A DNA stretch of 48,420 nucleotides from Bacteroidota bacterium (GCA_024743405.1 JANSWP010000054.1:1-48420), one strand, 5' to 3'. Counted from the stretch's first letter, positions 19,497-28,261 are shown. Numbers and translations are program-made. The notes: generated by a model not told the origin, from the letters alone.

Positions 19497-20237
19497 CTAT
19501 TTATGCAAAGCTGGTACCAAAACACCACCCAACAATGCTCCAACTGCATAACCCACTAAAACATCTGTCGGGAAATGTTTACCCGCCTTTACTCGAAGAA
19601 ATCCCGTAAGTGCAGGTATCGAAATAGAGGTTCCCCAAACAAAAGGTTTCCATTTGCTATTTGGATAGTATTCAGAAAAAGTCGAGGCGGTAAGAAAATA
19701 CATAGCTGATACGACAGAAGTATGACCAGAAAAGAATGACATTCGAGCATCTTTTTTTCTGCGCTTATCAATTGGGAAAATATCAAAATTGTCATTGTAC
19801 ATGAATGGACGAGGTCGTTTGGCGGAGCGTTTCGCTAAGTTCGTGAGCCCCCAATTCAGGAAGAATGTTTCTGCCAAAAGGACAGCATGTGTTTCTCGCT
19901 TATTTCCATCACTGTTGGTTGGAAGGTCAAAAAGTAACATTGCTGGAGGAATAAGAGAAGTATAAAGTAATATGTCGCTGATTTTTTTGGCTTTATGTGA
20001 AGATTGTTTGGTTGCCCAATTATCAAATTGAAAGGGTGTTTTTGGGGTAGTTTGTGTGAGGTTCCTTATTTCTTGATCACTCAATTCGGGATACTTATTA
20101 AGCAGTCCCATGCCAATGCCTGCCGATCCTAATCCAATACCAAAGTAGATTGGTTCTTTCTTTTTATCAAGCGTATATTGGCTGAATACTAATTGGGAAA
20201 TAATTAGAAAAGCCAATAATGAAAAGCACTTTTTCAT
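19497..20237 (-). CDS. PAP2 superfamily phosphatase, first paralogue
   Basis: A 246-residue protein with a signal-like N-terminus (MKKCFSLLAFLIISQLVFSQ). It carries the three-part PAP2 signature: KRSAKRPRP (Kx6RP), SFFSGHTS and RVKAGKHFPTD (Rx5Hx3D). PAP2 enzymes dephosphorylate lipid phosphates such as undecaprenyl pyrophosphate or phosphatidic acid; the exact substrate is unknown. It is clearly paralogous to the protein at 37445-38239 (shared KKE...YFG/YGVGL start, LLAETFFLNWGLT region and C-terminal GYAVGALLGG). It shares the strand with the membrane-protein gene upstream. Confidence 0.85.
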   Translation of the reverse strand: MKKCFSLLAFLIISQLVFSQYTLDKKKEPIYFGIGLGSAGIGMGLLNKYPELSDQEIRNLTQTTPKTPFQFDNWATKQSSHKAKKISDILLYTSLIPPAMLLFDLPTNSDGNKRETHAVLLAETFFLNWGLTNLAKRSAKRPRPFMYNDNFDIFPIDKRRKKDARMSFFSGHTSVVSAMYFLTASTFSEYYPNSKWKPFVWGTSISIPALTGFLRVKAGKHFPTDVLVGYAVGALLGGVLVPALHK

Positions 20238-20303
20238 ACAGTATAATTAAGGTGTTATTTATCAGCCTTGATTAAAAGTTGGTTGCAATGTGAAAGGAAA
20301 ACC

Positions 20304-20311
20304 CAAATGTA
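20304..20311 (-). promoter_or_regulatory. Possible -7 box upstream of the first PAP2 gene
   Basis: TACATTTG on the minus strand matches TAnnTTTG, 66 bases before the PAP2 start. It lies just short of the end of the upstream gene, so the two genes may also be co-transcribed. Confidence 0.35.
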
Positions 20312-20316
20312 TGAAT

Positions 20317-21786
20317 TTATTTTTGCGCTTGAGGCCATGCTACCTCCTGAATTTCCAAATATTCATGTTCGGGTAAATCGAAGAAATTTTTATTCAACCC
20401 CTTATGCCAAACATGCGGCATGGAACCAATAACTAACTTGCGTTTTTTTAATAATTTTTCTAGATCATCTTGATAATCGGCTACATGAATAACAGTCGCA
20501 TTTTTGGGATCGTCAATGGAAGAAAGCATTAAAGTTTCTAGGCTCATAATAGAGGGAACCCACATGGGAGCCCAATTAAAATAGCTTGGATGGAGAATGA
20601 ATTTTCTTTGAGTTTCAGTGGCATGCATCTCCATGGTTTTTGTCAAATAATCGAGTCTTTGGGTGTAATAATCATGCTTTTTATAAACCCTATCAACTGA
20701 AAAAGAGAGAATGATGATCATGGCTGTTAAGCTAAATTTTCGCCATTTTGATTTCAATAAAACTAGAAAAATTGCCATTGCCCAAATAACACCCAGATAT
20801 ACTAAATATCCGTCAATCATGTAAAATATCCGTCCACGGATATAGGAATTATGAACCAAAACCAAAATTATATGAGCGAAAGAGACACCCATAATATATA
20901 AGGCTGGAAGCCATTTTTTTTGCCAAAAAATAAGCGCTACTACAATAGAAAAAAGAATTAATGGCAAAATATATTCTGTTTGAAAATACCATTTGACAAT
21001 ATGATAAACTTCATAGTCCGCCAGGTTTTCAAACATGGATTTGGCATTTTCCAGTCGACTGAGTTGCCCTTCTTCATAACTGCCTTCCTTAATACTAAAA
21101 AATCGGCGTGCATAAACGCCTATAATCGAAATTAACCAACCCCAATACCACCAATCTTTGAGTCGATTATTGTACAACATATCAAATCCTACAAATATAC
21201 AAACCAGCCAAATTGCCAAAGGATGACCAGTATAAATCAACATCCCAATTCCGAAAGCTATCCCCCAATCTACCCATTTTGGTATTTTCTTAAATCGATC
21301 TGGATTTTTGGTTAACCAAGCGATCAAAAGGGCTACAAAAGCGAGCGTGATTGTAATCTCAGAAATGCCGGTATAAAACTTATAACGCATTGTTAAACAG
21401 AGTGATAGCGCTAGGAAAAGACCAGCTTCCACATTTTTGATAACATGAACAATGACATTGTAAGCCAAATAATAAACCAACATAAATGAGACAGAATACA
21501 GGAGTAAAACAGTCTTTAGAGAACCGCCCATTTTAATGCCGAGAAGCGGTAACCATTGGGTGAAGTAATTAATGGTTCTACCATGAATTATGAAAAAATC
21601 TTCATGATATAGGATATGAAATGAATAATAAGCGGAATCAAAATTTAGGAGGCGCTCTTTGAAAAAAATAAGTGAAAATGCGATATAAATCCAGAAAAAA
21701 ATATGCCCAATTATCGTAAGCCAACGATGATAATTTTCTTCGGAAAGAGTTTGGTTTTTCGAAAGAAATGAATTGAAATAGGACAT
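20317..21786 (-). CDS. Polytopic inner-membrane protein of unknown function
   Basis: A 489-residue protein with about ten to eleven hydrophobic segments between residues 25 and 375 and a soluble C-terminal tail of about 100 residues. The layout (early extracytoplasmic loop, many membrane spans, soluble tail) resembles GT-C glycosyltransferase-like membrane proteins. However, I cannot point to the acidic catalytic motif with confidence, so no function is assigned. It lies 58 bases downstream of the GH-like lipoprotein on the same strand, suggesting one transcript. Confidence 0.7.
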   Translation of the reverse strand: MSYFNSFLSKNQTLSEENYHRWLTIIGHIFFWIYIAFSLIFFKERLLNFDSAYYSFHILYHEDFFIIHGRTINYFTQWLPLLGIKMGGSLKTVLLLYSVSFMLVYYLAYNVIVHVIKNVEAGLFLALSLCLTMRYKFYTGISEITITLAFVALLIAWLTKNPDRFKKIPKWVDWGIAFGIGMLIYTGHPLAIWLVCIFVGFDMLYNNRLKDWWYWGWLISIIGVYARRFFSIKEGSYEEGQLSRLENAKSMFENLADYEVYHIVKWYFQTEYILPLILFSIVVALIFWQKKWLPALYIMGVSFAHIILVLVHNSYIRGRIFYMIDGYLVYLGVIWAMAIFLVLLKSKWRKFSLTAMIIILSFSVDRVYKKHDYYTQRLDYLTKTMEMHATETQRKFILHPSYFNWAPMWVPSIMSLETLMLSSIDDPKNATVIHVADYQDDLEKLLKKRKLVIGSMPHVWHKGLNKNFFDLPEHEYLEIQEVAWPQAQK

Positions 21787-21844
21787 AAAGTTTGTTTTCG
21801 GATGAGAGCGCGAAGATAATTTTTCTTAGTTGTAAAAGCTAAAT

Positions 21845-23269
21845 TTAATTTGGATAAAGCACCAAAAGCCCCCAATGGTTTTCTAACTTAGGTATGGTAA
21901 TTATTAGTTTTTTTGGAGTCTTTGTGTGTGAAATTTTGGCTTTGTAATCTTTCGGTTTAGTGGTGTTTATAGGTTCTATCAATTTAACTTCACCAATTCC
22001 TTTGTCAAAAAAGAATTCCTCGTTCAAAATAATCTTCGTCGAATCCACATTCGGAATTTCCCAATCAACTAGATGAATAATAACTGGAGCTTGTTTATTT
22101 TGGGGTTTGGCACGAATAAAGGCATGAAAATTTCTTCGATATTCTGAAAAATAAAGAGGGATCTCTTCAAAATCTACATACCGATTTTCAATTTGGGTAT
22201 TGGTGTAATAAGCATCTTCATATCCATCAAAATATTTTTCATTTTGCCTCACAAAATCATAATAATGTGCAAAATCTTCTTCTTTTCCGAAATATCTTGG
22301 TTTGCCACCTCCTTGCCACACATCCCATGGAACCAATAAATTGCCACCAGAAGCATAAGTCGATGCTAAAACCTTTTGGATAAGCCAGGTTTTGTCTGAT
22401 ACGAAGGAAAATATTTGTGCTTTTCCTCTTCTTCTTGTTTCTCTTAGTGCAGCATAAATGTATTCGGGATTACCTCGCCGTATGGGCGCTTCAGCAATTC
22501 CATAATCAAAAAAATCATGTGGAAATAATTCCCAATCTCCTCTAAAATTATTACATGAAAATGCAATGGGATGTCCTGCGTATTGGCTAGCTTTTGTTTT
22601 CATTCTTTGATGAAATACAATAACCGATTCTTCTTGAATTTCTGAAGGCGTTTTTCCTAGTTTTTGGGCTTCGGCTGTACAATATTTGCAGTGACAAACA
22701 TCTTCCCATTCGTTTCGAACCAATGCAGAAGCAAAAGCTGGGTCATCGACCTGAAAATCATGTGCACCAGCATCTAAGGCAGATTTGATATTTTGCCAAT
22801 ATATGTCTTGAAAATCAGGATTATTCACACAGCCCCACCATAGTTTCCAATTTTTCATCCAAGGAGCAGTTGCTAAATGTCCAAGGGTATCTTGAATCCG
22901 CCCAATTTCTCTGGTAGAAGTTCCTAAAGGTAAATCTGGTAGGGTAGGGGTGAGCGCGATTTGGATTTTTAAATTTTGATTTTTTGCTTTTTGAATGAAT
23001 TCGGGGTTATTTGTGTAAACCCAATTTAGGCGAGTAGCATGAAAGGCTTCCGTTGCATGGAATGTATCAAAAGTATCCAGTTCATTCCTTGGTCTTTCCC
23101 AACGGCTAGAAAGGCAAACATCACTGTATTTTGGAGCACCATCGGGTATTTTGGAAACGATTGCTGATTCGCAAACTAATTTTGGCATTTCATTTTTGCA
23201 TGAAAAGAGGAGTAGGTATAAGGAAGTTGTGAGTAAACAGTAGGCAAAATATTTTTGGAAGGATGGCAT
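21845..23269 (-). CDS. Lipoprotein with a glycoside-hydrolase-like TIM-barrel fold
   Basis: A 474-residue protein with a signal peptide ending in a lipobox (LLLFSC, C24). Features fit (beta/alpha)8-barrel glycosidases related to GH42-like or hypothetical GH families: TRLNWVYTNN, LKIQIALTP, an acidic motif in DAGAHDFQVDDPAF (about 160-173), and a cysteine cluster CHCKYC (about 192-197) like the CxCxxC zinc-type clusters in such barrels. Further on come FSCNNFRGDWELFP, FSFVSDKTW and LLVPWDVWQGG. The C-terminal 100 residues look like a beta-sandwich. It probably acts on a polysaccharide or sugar outside the cytoplasm; no specific family or substrate is assigned. Confidence 0.65.
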   Translation of the reverse strand: MPSFQKYFAYCLLTTSLYLLLFSCKNEMPKLVCESAIVSKIPDGAPKYSDVCLSSRWERPRNELDTFDTFHATEAFHATRLNWVYTNNPEFIQKAKNQNLKIQIALTPTLPDLPLGTSTREIGRIQDTLGHLATAPWMKNWKLWWGCVNNPDFQDIYWQNIKSALDAGAHDFQVDDPAFASALVRNEWEDVCHCKYCTAEAQKLGKTPSEIQEESVIVFHQRMKTKASQYAGHPIAFSCNNFRGDWELFPHDFFDYGIAEAPIRRGNPEYIYAALRETRRRGKAQIFSFVSDKTWLIQKVLASTYASGGNLLVPWDVWQGGGKPRYFGKEEDFAHYYDFVRQNEKYFDGYEDAYYTNTQIENRYVDFEEIPLYFSEYRRNFHAFIRAKPQNKQAPVIIHLVDWEIPNVDSTKIILNEEFFFDKGIGEVKLIEPINTTKPKDYKAKISHTKTPKKLIITIPKLENHWGLLVLYPN

Positions 23270-23282
23270 TTGATTTTTTTGC

Positions 23283-23290
23283 CAAATTTA
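23283..23290 (-). promoter_or_regulatory. Bacteroidota -7 box for the GH-like lipoprotein gene
   Basis: TAAATTTG on the minus strand matches TAnnTTTG and ends 13 bases before the ATG at 23269. The terminator of the upstream gene lies just before it, so this gene starts its own transcript. Confidence 0.55.
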
Positions 23291-23322
23291 GGAAAAGGAT
23301 TGATTGTGATTGAACTGAGCAA

Positions 23323-23353
23323 TAAAAAAAAGGCGACAACTATAGTTGCCGCC
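23323..23353 (-). terminator. Rho-independent terminator after the coiled-coil protein gene
   Basis: On the minus strand the stem GGCGGCAACTA / TAGTTGTCGCC (one mismatch, 23353-23332) is followed by nine T residues. It ends the transcript of 23469-24437 about 115 bases after its stop codon. Confidence 0.85.
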
Positions 23354-23468
23354 CTTGCTAATAACTTCTATTGAGATAAAGGCTTTCCAAAATTGTGTGG
23401 GTTCATTCAATCGGTTTCAGATTAAAAGCCCAAAAAAATCATCTCGCATCATTTTCACTTTTTTATTT

Positions 23469-24437
23469 TTAATTTCCAGTAGAGAGTACATTTCCACCTT
23501 CAACGATTGTTTGCTTACCGTTTTTAAGAATGTAAGCTTTATCGCCTTCTACCAAAAACAACTGAATTTGATAGTTTTGGCTGAGTTTCTTTTGGCTATT
23601 GAAGTAAAGTACTTCAATCATATTACCATCGTACACAAATTTTTCTCCTTCTCTACCTACTGTACTCTCTGGATATTTTTTGTTGTCTTCATTTAAAGGC
23701 AACGTTCTTTTATTGTCGAGATCTTTGATTTTTAATCTAAAGGTTTTCCCAAGTAACATTTTTTGATTAGGGTGCTCAAGAAAGAACTCAATACTAGTGT
23801 ATTTCCAATTCTTATCGTTTTTCTTGATGTTCGTAAGGTCATTACTATTGCGCTTTTTTCGCAAAGCGATTTTATTAAATCTAACGTTTGTATTTCCAAC
23901 GATGTCTTTTAGCATTGACATCTCATCCATTTCCTTTTTGATTACTTTTACCTCATTCTTTTTAACTTTAATTTCCGTTGTTGCTTTATCCTTTTTGGCA
24001 AAATAATCATCAACCTGTTTCTTCAAGGCTATCTTTTCATCTTCTAATCGTTTGATTTTTTCCCAATTTACTTTTTCAGACTGAGCCAGTTTTGAAATCT
24101 GTTTTTTCAAACTTTCAATGGTAACTTGCCGTCTGTGAATTCTACCTTCTAATTCATCAATCAAACCTTCCTTTTCAGATAAGGTAATTTCGAGTACTTC
24201 AATTTCTTCATTTAAAATCACGATACTATCTTGTAAAACCGTGATTTGATGTTCTAATTTTTCATTTTCATCTGTCAATTCAATGACTTCACCAGACTTA
24301 ATCTTCAAATCTGACGATGTAATTTCTAGATCTTGTTCTAAGTTAGAGACAGTTGATGATAACATAACTACTGCTCCTAATAATAAAACTACCGTAAAGC
24401 CGGTAAAAACGAGGGGGAGTGAAAGCTTACTTCTCAT
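23469..24437 (-). CDS. Membrane-anchored coiled-coil protein of unknown function
   Basis: A 322-residue protein with one membrane span near the N-terminus (LPLVFTGFTVVLLLGAVVML, residues 7-26). A long coiled coil follows to about residue 185 (heptad-like LEQDLEITSSDLKIKSG and repeats rich in E, K, L and I). The C-terminal domain (about 190-322) is basic and beta-rich with NVRFNKIALRKKR and FRLKIKDLDNKRT. The topology is one N-terminal anchor with the rest on one side, probably periplasmic. The C-terminal domain is unrecognised. It has its own terminator and a long upstream gap. Confidence 0.7.
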   Translation of the reverse strand: MRSKLSLPLVFTGFTVVLLLGAVVMLSSTVSNLEQDLEITSSDLKIKSGEVIELTDENEKLEHQITVLQDSIVILNEEIEVLEITLSEKEGLIDELEGRIHRRQVTIESLKKQISKLAQSEKVNWEKIKRLEDEKIALKKQVDDYFAKKDKATTEIKVKKNEVKVIKKEMDEMSMLKDIVGNTNVRFNKIALRKKRNSNDLTNIKKNDKNWKYTSIEFFLEHPNQKMLLGKTFRLKIKDLDNKRTLPLNEDNKKYPESTVGREGEKFVYDGNMIEVLYFNSQKKLSQNYQIQLFLVEGDKAYILKNGKQTIVEGGNVLSTGN

Positions 24438-24919
24438 GTTAATAACTGGGTTTGGTTAGTCTTCACTGGGTGTTCCCGTTTTGCCTTTTTTCATTAAAAT
24501 TTGGCTGATCGCTCAGACTAATCTCAAGTGATTATAATTGATTATTTACGGTAAAAGGTTTATACAAAAAGGAAGTCATAGGAGATAATATGGATATAAT
24601 ACCATGACAGTCTTTATGATCCTTTAGTCGTAAATAATGTTAATTTTTTACCTTAAACTTTTTAGATGTTTATTCGATTTGTAGTGTTTCGCTTAGGTTG
24701 GCGGTGTTTTTTGATGTCTTTTTTAAGTAATTAATATTCAAAATTAAAAAATACATATTTAATATATAGTATTTATTTTAATTTATTTTGAACTGATTTA
24801 TAAACGCAAAGACATCTACACATTTTCAAATACTGTTCCAAAAAATTGATATTCTTTATTTGATAATGTTTTTTTTGTTCATTTTATTATGATTATGAGT
24901 TATTTTTTTTTTGGATATG

Positions 24920-24964
24920 TTGATAACTTGCTTTCTTAGAGAGAGTTATCAATTTTTTAATTTT
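24920..24964 (+). terminator. Orphan plus-strand terminator-like hairpin upstream of ctlX
   Basis: TTGATAACT (24920-24928) pairs exactly with AGTTATCAA (24944-24952). Inside, CTTTCT pairs with AGAGAG (one G-T pair) around the loop TAG, with only TG bulged. Two T runs (TTTTTT AA TTTTTT) follow. No plus-strand gene precedes it within the gap. Confidence 0.65.
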
Positions 24965-25032
24965 TTGCCTTTTTTTTATCTTTTCAAATCATTACCATTA
25001 TAAAATATATTAGTTTTCTTCTTTTCCTTTTT

Positions 25033-25040
25033 TACTTTTG
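25033..25040 (+). promoter_or_regulatory. Bacteroidota -7 promoter box that fixes the ctlX start
   Basis: TACTTTTG matches TAnnTTTG exactly. Its last three bases are the TTG that opens the longest frame, so that TTG lies in the promoter and translation should begin at the ATG 21 bases later (25062). Confidence 0.6.
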
Positions 25041-25061
25041 CGGGCTAATAGCTTTAATCAA

Positions 25062-26018
25062 ATGACCACCACAGAATTTAAACAAACTACCTCGAATCTA
25101 TTTATGGTTCGACCAGCCAACTTTGGCTACAATCTTGAGACTGCGGAGAACAATTCCTTTCAGGTAAATGATCAAAGTCTTTCAGTCAACAAGATCAAAG
25201 ACTTAGCAAAAATTGAATTTGATAATTTTGTTAAGAAACTTACTTCTAATGGAATCAATGTGATTATTGGTCATGAACCTGATGAGCCAATCAAAACTGA
25301 TTCGGTGTTTCCTAATAATTGGGTATCATTTCATGAAAATGGGACAATTATTACCTACCCAATGTTTGCCCCTACCAGAAGGATAGAACGATCTGAAGGA
25401 TTTTTAACTCAAATTGCAGAGCAATTTGAGGTTCAAAAACGGATCCGATTTGAACAATATGAGGCTGAAAATCTATTTTTGGAGGGTACAGGAAGTATGA
25501 TCTTTGATAGAGAAAACAGAATTGTCTATGCTTGTTTGAGTCCTAGGACTAATAAGCAATTACTTGATGAATTTTGTGAATGGGCAGATTATGAAAGTGC
25601 GGTGTTTCACGCGGTGGATTCAAATGATGAAGATATTTACCATACCAATGTAATGATGGCAGTAGGCGAAACCTTTGTCGTTATTTGTTTGGAATCGATT
25701 AAGGATAAGCAAGACTTGATAAATCTAAAAGCTCTTTTTGCAAAAACAAAAAAAGAGATAATTGATATTTCAATGTCACAAGTGGAGGCTTTTGCTGGAA
25801 ATATGCTTCAAGTTAGAAATAAGGACAATAAGACATTTTTAGTTATGTCCGAACAGGCGTTTGATTCGTTAACGCAAAGTCAGATTGGTCAGATTGAAAA
25901 TCATACCACTATATTATATAGTGCAATTCCCACGATAGAAAAATATGGGGGTGGAAGTGCTAGATGTATGATGGCAGAGGTTTTTCTTAAAGAAAAGGAT
26001 ATCGAAAAAATACATTGA
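25062..26018 (+). CDS. ctlX: Arginine deiminase-related amidinohydrolase, CtlX type
   Basis: A 318-residue protein of the guanidino-group-modifying fold. The N-terminus FMVRPANFGYN and WVSFHENGTIITYPMF give the first substrate-binding segments. A conserved acid and histidine occur in LEGTGSMIFDRENRIVYACLSPRTN and DIYHTNVMMAVGETF. The nucleophilic cysteine is near the C-terminus in GGGSARCMMAEVF (C302). CtlX-type enzymes hydrolyse citrulline-like substrates; others in the superfamily act on arginine or dimethylarginine, so the exact substrate is not certain. The gene is alone on its strand and its 3' end is only five bases from the end of lptE. Confidence 0.82.
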   Translation: MTTTEFKQTTSNLFMVRPANFGYNLETAENNSFQVNDQSLSVNKIKDLAKIEFDNFVKKLTSNGINVIIGHEPDEPIKTDSVFPNNWVSFHENGTIITYPMFAPTRRIERSEGFLTQIAEQFEVQKRIRFEQYEAENLFLEGTGSMIFDRENRIVYACLSPRTNKQLLDEFCEWADYESAVFHAVDSNDEDIYHTNVMMAVGETFVVICLESIKDKQDLINLKALFAKTKKEIIDISMSQVEAFAGNMLQVRNKDNKTFLVMSEQAFDSLTQSQIGQIENHTTILYSAIPTIEKYGGGSARCMMAEVFLKEKDIEKIH

Positions 26019-26023
26019 TGAGC

Positions 26024-26551
26024 TTACCAATTGGTAAATGCTTTATTAAAAATTCGCTCGATAATCTCTTCCAGTATCTCATCAATTAATTCATCTTGGA
26101 CGTCAATCAAGTTTTGACTAGTTTCAAAATCTGCGAAATGACCAAATCGTTGTTTCCAATTATCTTCTTCATTTAGGTTGCTTACATATTCAATTTGAAA
26201 GCTGATATTTAGGCGATTAAATGCGCTAGTTTGTCCTTGCTGTGGAGATTCTGCTGAGACTCGAAATTCACTAATAGCACCTTTAAATTCAATATCAGGG
26301 TTGAAATCATCAAATTTTAGTCGAGATTCATTTCTGATTTTATCACTCAATTCTTGCTGAAAGGCTGTTGACAGGGTAGGTGGTGCAGTTGGGGTTTGAT
26401 TATCAAAATCCTCTATGTAAAAGGTGTTCACTTCTGGCGGAATACTAATTCCCTTAAAGGAATATCCGTTTCCACCAATAACACAAGCGTTAAGTAGGCA
26501 ACCAATACTAAATAGTACACAATATAATATAGGTGAGTTTATAGATTTCAT
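26024..26551 (-). CDS. lptE: LptE family outer-membrane lipoprotein
   Basis: A 175-residue lipoprotein: signal and lipobox LLNAC with C23, then the Bacteroidota LptE pattern GYSFKGISIPPEVNTFYI and DFDNQTP, LSTAFQQELSDKI and EFKGAISEFRV. LptE plugs and assembles LptD for lipopolysaccharide export. I start at the ATG at 26549-26551, which opens the signal peptide. The longer frame reads 23 residues into the repeat element at 26572-26804 and has no signal character. It is the last gene of the miaB - sigma-54 activator - lptE group, separated from the activator by that repeat. Confidence 0.85.
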   Translation of the reverse strand: MKSINSPILYCVLFSIGCLLNACVIGGNGYSFKGISIPPEVNTFYIEDFDNQTPTAPPTLSTAFQQELSDKIRNESRLKFDDFNPDIEFKGAISEFRVSAESPQQGQTSAFNRLNISFQIEYVSNLNEEDNWKQRFGHFADFETSQNLIDVQDELIDEILEEIIERIFNKAFTNW

Positions 26552-26571
26552 GGTCAATGATTTTTTGTTTA

Positions 26572-26804
26572 AGGAATTCGGACATAATAAATTTACCTCT
26601 TGAACTCGTCTTTTTTGCACCTACCCCCCCCATCCGCTAGCGGTTCTCCACGTTGAAAAGATTCCCCGAATCTTTTCTGCTAAAGCACCACTACGTTCAT
26701 GTTAAAAATGCTTATCATAGCTTTGGCTATACCTGTACTTTTTGCCTCGTTAGTTACAAAAAACGCTGACCTCAAATTGGTCCATTTTTTTTATCCGAAT
26801 TCCT
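26572..26804 (-). repeat. Intergenic core-element copy E2 (divergent), between the sigma-54 activator and lptE
   Basis: Terminal arms AGGAATTCGGA (26572-26582) and TCCGAATTCCT (26794-26804) are exact complements. On the minus strand it carries ACGAGGCAAAAAG and GCATTTTTAAC (26711-26701), close to the family core. Its inner hairpin is ATAGC-TTTG-GCTAT (26717-26730 on the plus strand). It also has a second perfect hairpin GAAAAGATTC-CCC-GAATCTTTTC (26655-26677), a C run and the palindrome CCGCTAGCGG (26634-26643). At about 233 bp it is the longest copy. Confidence 0.7.
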
Positions 26805-26910
26805 AAGAAAACGAATAGGGTTGGTTAGTAGATGATCAATTAGCCAAATTTTAAGATAATAATTCTCCCAAATTGAACACTTTCAGCTTGAAAGACTACT
26901 AATACAGGTA

Positions 26911-28188
26911 TTAAAGTTCGTATTCTTTGATTTTTCGATATAGGGTTCTTTCTGAAATACCCAAATCAGAAGCAGCATCTTTTCTTCTACCCTTATGTTT
27001 TCGAAGGGCTTTTTTGATCAAATCCTTTTCCATTTCCTCTAAATTTAAGCTTTCTTCTACGATTTCAGTCTTTTGAAAATGGGGTGCATTTGTATCTAGA
27101 ATGATAGGCTTCGAATCATCAGTTGGCGGTTGTGGAATATCTGATTCATAATCTGGCTCCCGTTCTCTCCGCTGGAAAGATTCCTGAGGAAAAGTAGAAG
27201 GTACTGGATAAGACGGCCGATTAAATTGTGATAGACTTTTTGAATTCGAAACTTGCAGGTTATTATTTTGAATCAACTCAAAAACTAGTGATTTCAGATC
27301 GTTTAAATCGTTTTTCATATCGAATAAAAACTTAAATAGAATCTCTCTCTCTGGAATGTCACTCTCTTTCTGAGTTTTTGCTAATACCGGTAAATTTCTT
27401 TTTAAAAGTTTAGGAATAAATTCAATCAAGTCTTCTGCCTTGATAAAACGATCCTCTGAAAGGACTGAAATTTGTTCGACCATATTTTTCAATTCCCGAA
27501 TATTTCCTGGCCAGGTATAATTTTCAATTAGTAACCTAGCTCTGTCATCTAACTGGACAGACTGCGTTCGGTATCTTTCAGAAAAATCGACCGCAAATTT
27601 TCGAAATAGCATGAAAATATCTTCTGGTCTTTCCCTTAATGCGGGCACTTTAATCGGAACGGTACTTAACCGATAATACAAATCTTCCCGAAATCTTCCT
27701 GATTTCACCTTGTCCATTAGCTCGACATTGGTGGCTGCTATTATTCGAACATCAGTCGTCATAACCTTTGATGAACCCACCCTCATATACTCACCTGACT
27801 CTAAAATTCTCAACAAGAAGGACTGGGTATCGAGCGGCATTTCGCCAATTTCATCTAGAAATATTGTTCCTCCATTTACGGTTTCAAAATAACCTTTTCG
27901 ATCACTGGTCGCTCCAGTAAATGCTCCTTTTTCGTGACCAAAAAGTTCAGAATTGATAGTTCCTGCAGGAATGGCCCCGCAATTGATGGCAATAAAAGGA
28001 TTGTGTTTTCGAGGACTTAAGGTGTGAATGATTTTTGAGAAATTCTCTTTTCCAACCCCACTTTCACCTGTGATGAGAACCGTCAATTCGGTTGAAGCAA
28101 CTCGGATTGCTGTTCCTAAGGCTCGGTCAAGAGCATCAGATTGACCAATTATCCCAAATCTTTGCTTTATACTTTGAAGGTTAGCCAT
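26911..28188 (-). CDS. Sigma-54 dependent transcriptional activator without a receiver domain
   Basis: A 425-residue protein. It begins directly with the AAA+ sigma-54 interaction domain (residues about 10-245): Walker A GESGVGKE (41-48), the sigma-54 contact motif GAFTGA (88-93), and Walker B in GGTIFLDEIGEMP. A linker of about 130 residues follows, then a Fis-type helix-turn-helix at the C-terminus (KHKGRRKDAASDLGISERTL). There is no N-terminal sensor or receiver domain, so activity is likely controlled by level or by a partner. It sits between miaB and lptE, a gene order common in Bacteroidota. Targets are unknown. Confidence 0.88.
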   Translation of the reverse strand: MANLQSIKQRFGIIGQSDALDRALGTAIRVASTELTVLITGESGVGKENFSKIIHTLSPRKHNPFIAINCGAIPAGTINSELFGHEKGAFTGATSDRKGYFETVNGGTIFLDEIGEMPLDTQSFLLRILESGEYMRVGSSKVMTTDVRIIAATNVELMDKVKSGRFREDLYYRLSTVPIKVPALRERPEDIFMLFRKFAVDFSERYRTQSVQLDDRARLLIENYTWPGNIRELKNMVEQISVLSEDRFIKAEDLIEFIPKLLKRNLPVLAKTQKESDIPEREILFKFLFDMKNDLNDLKSLVFELIQNNNLQVSNSKSLSQFNRPSYPVPSTFPQESFQRREREPDYESDIPQPPTDDSKPIILDTNAPHFQKTEIVEESLNLEEMEKDLIKKALRKHKGRRKDAASDLGISERTLYRKIKEYEL

Positions 28189-28261
28189 AGCATGTTTTTT
28201 GATCCTTACTAAATTGTAAGTATAGTAACTGAACTATAAAAATGGATTTTCAAATCGATCT

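Larger units (their letters stand above)
24438..25061. other. 624-bp AT-rich intergenic region with inverted repeats and an orphan terminator
   Basis: This region is unusually AT-rich and has no supportable open frame. ATTATTTACG at 24542-24551 is repeated inverted at 24630-24639. A strong terminator-like hairpin lies at 24920-24964, and the ctlX promoter box follows at 25033. The plus-strand terminator has no annotated gene before it, so a small RNA or a leader transcript is possible. The separate sites are listed on their own. Confidence 0.5.
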
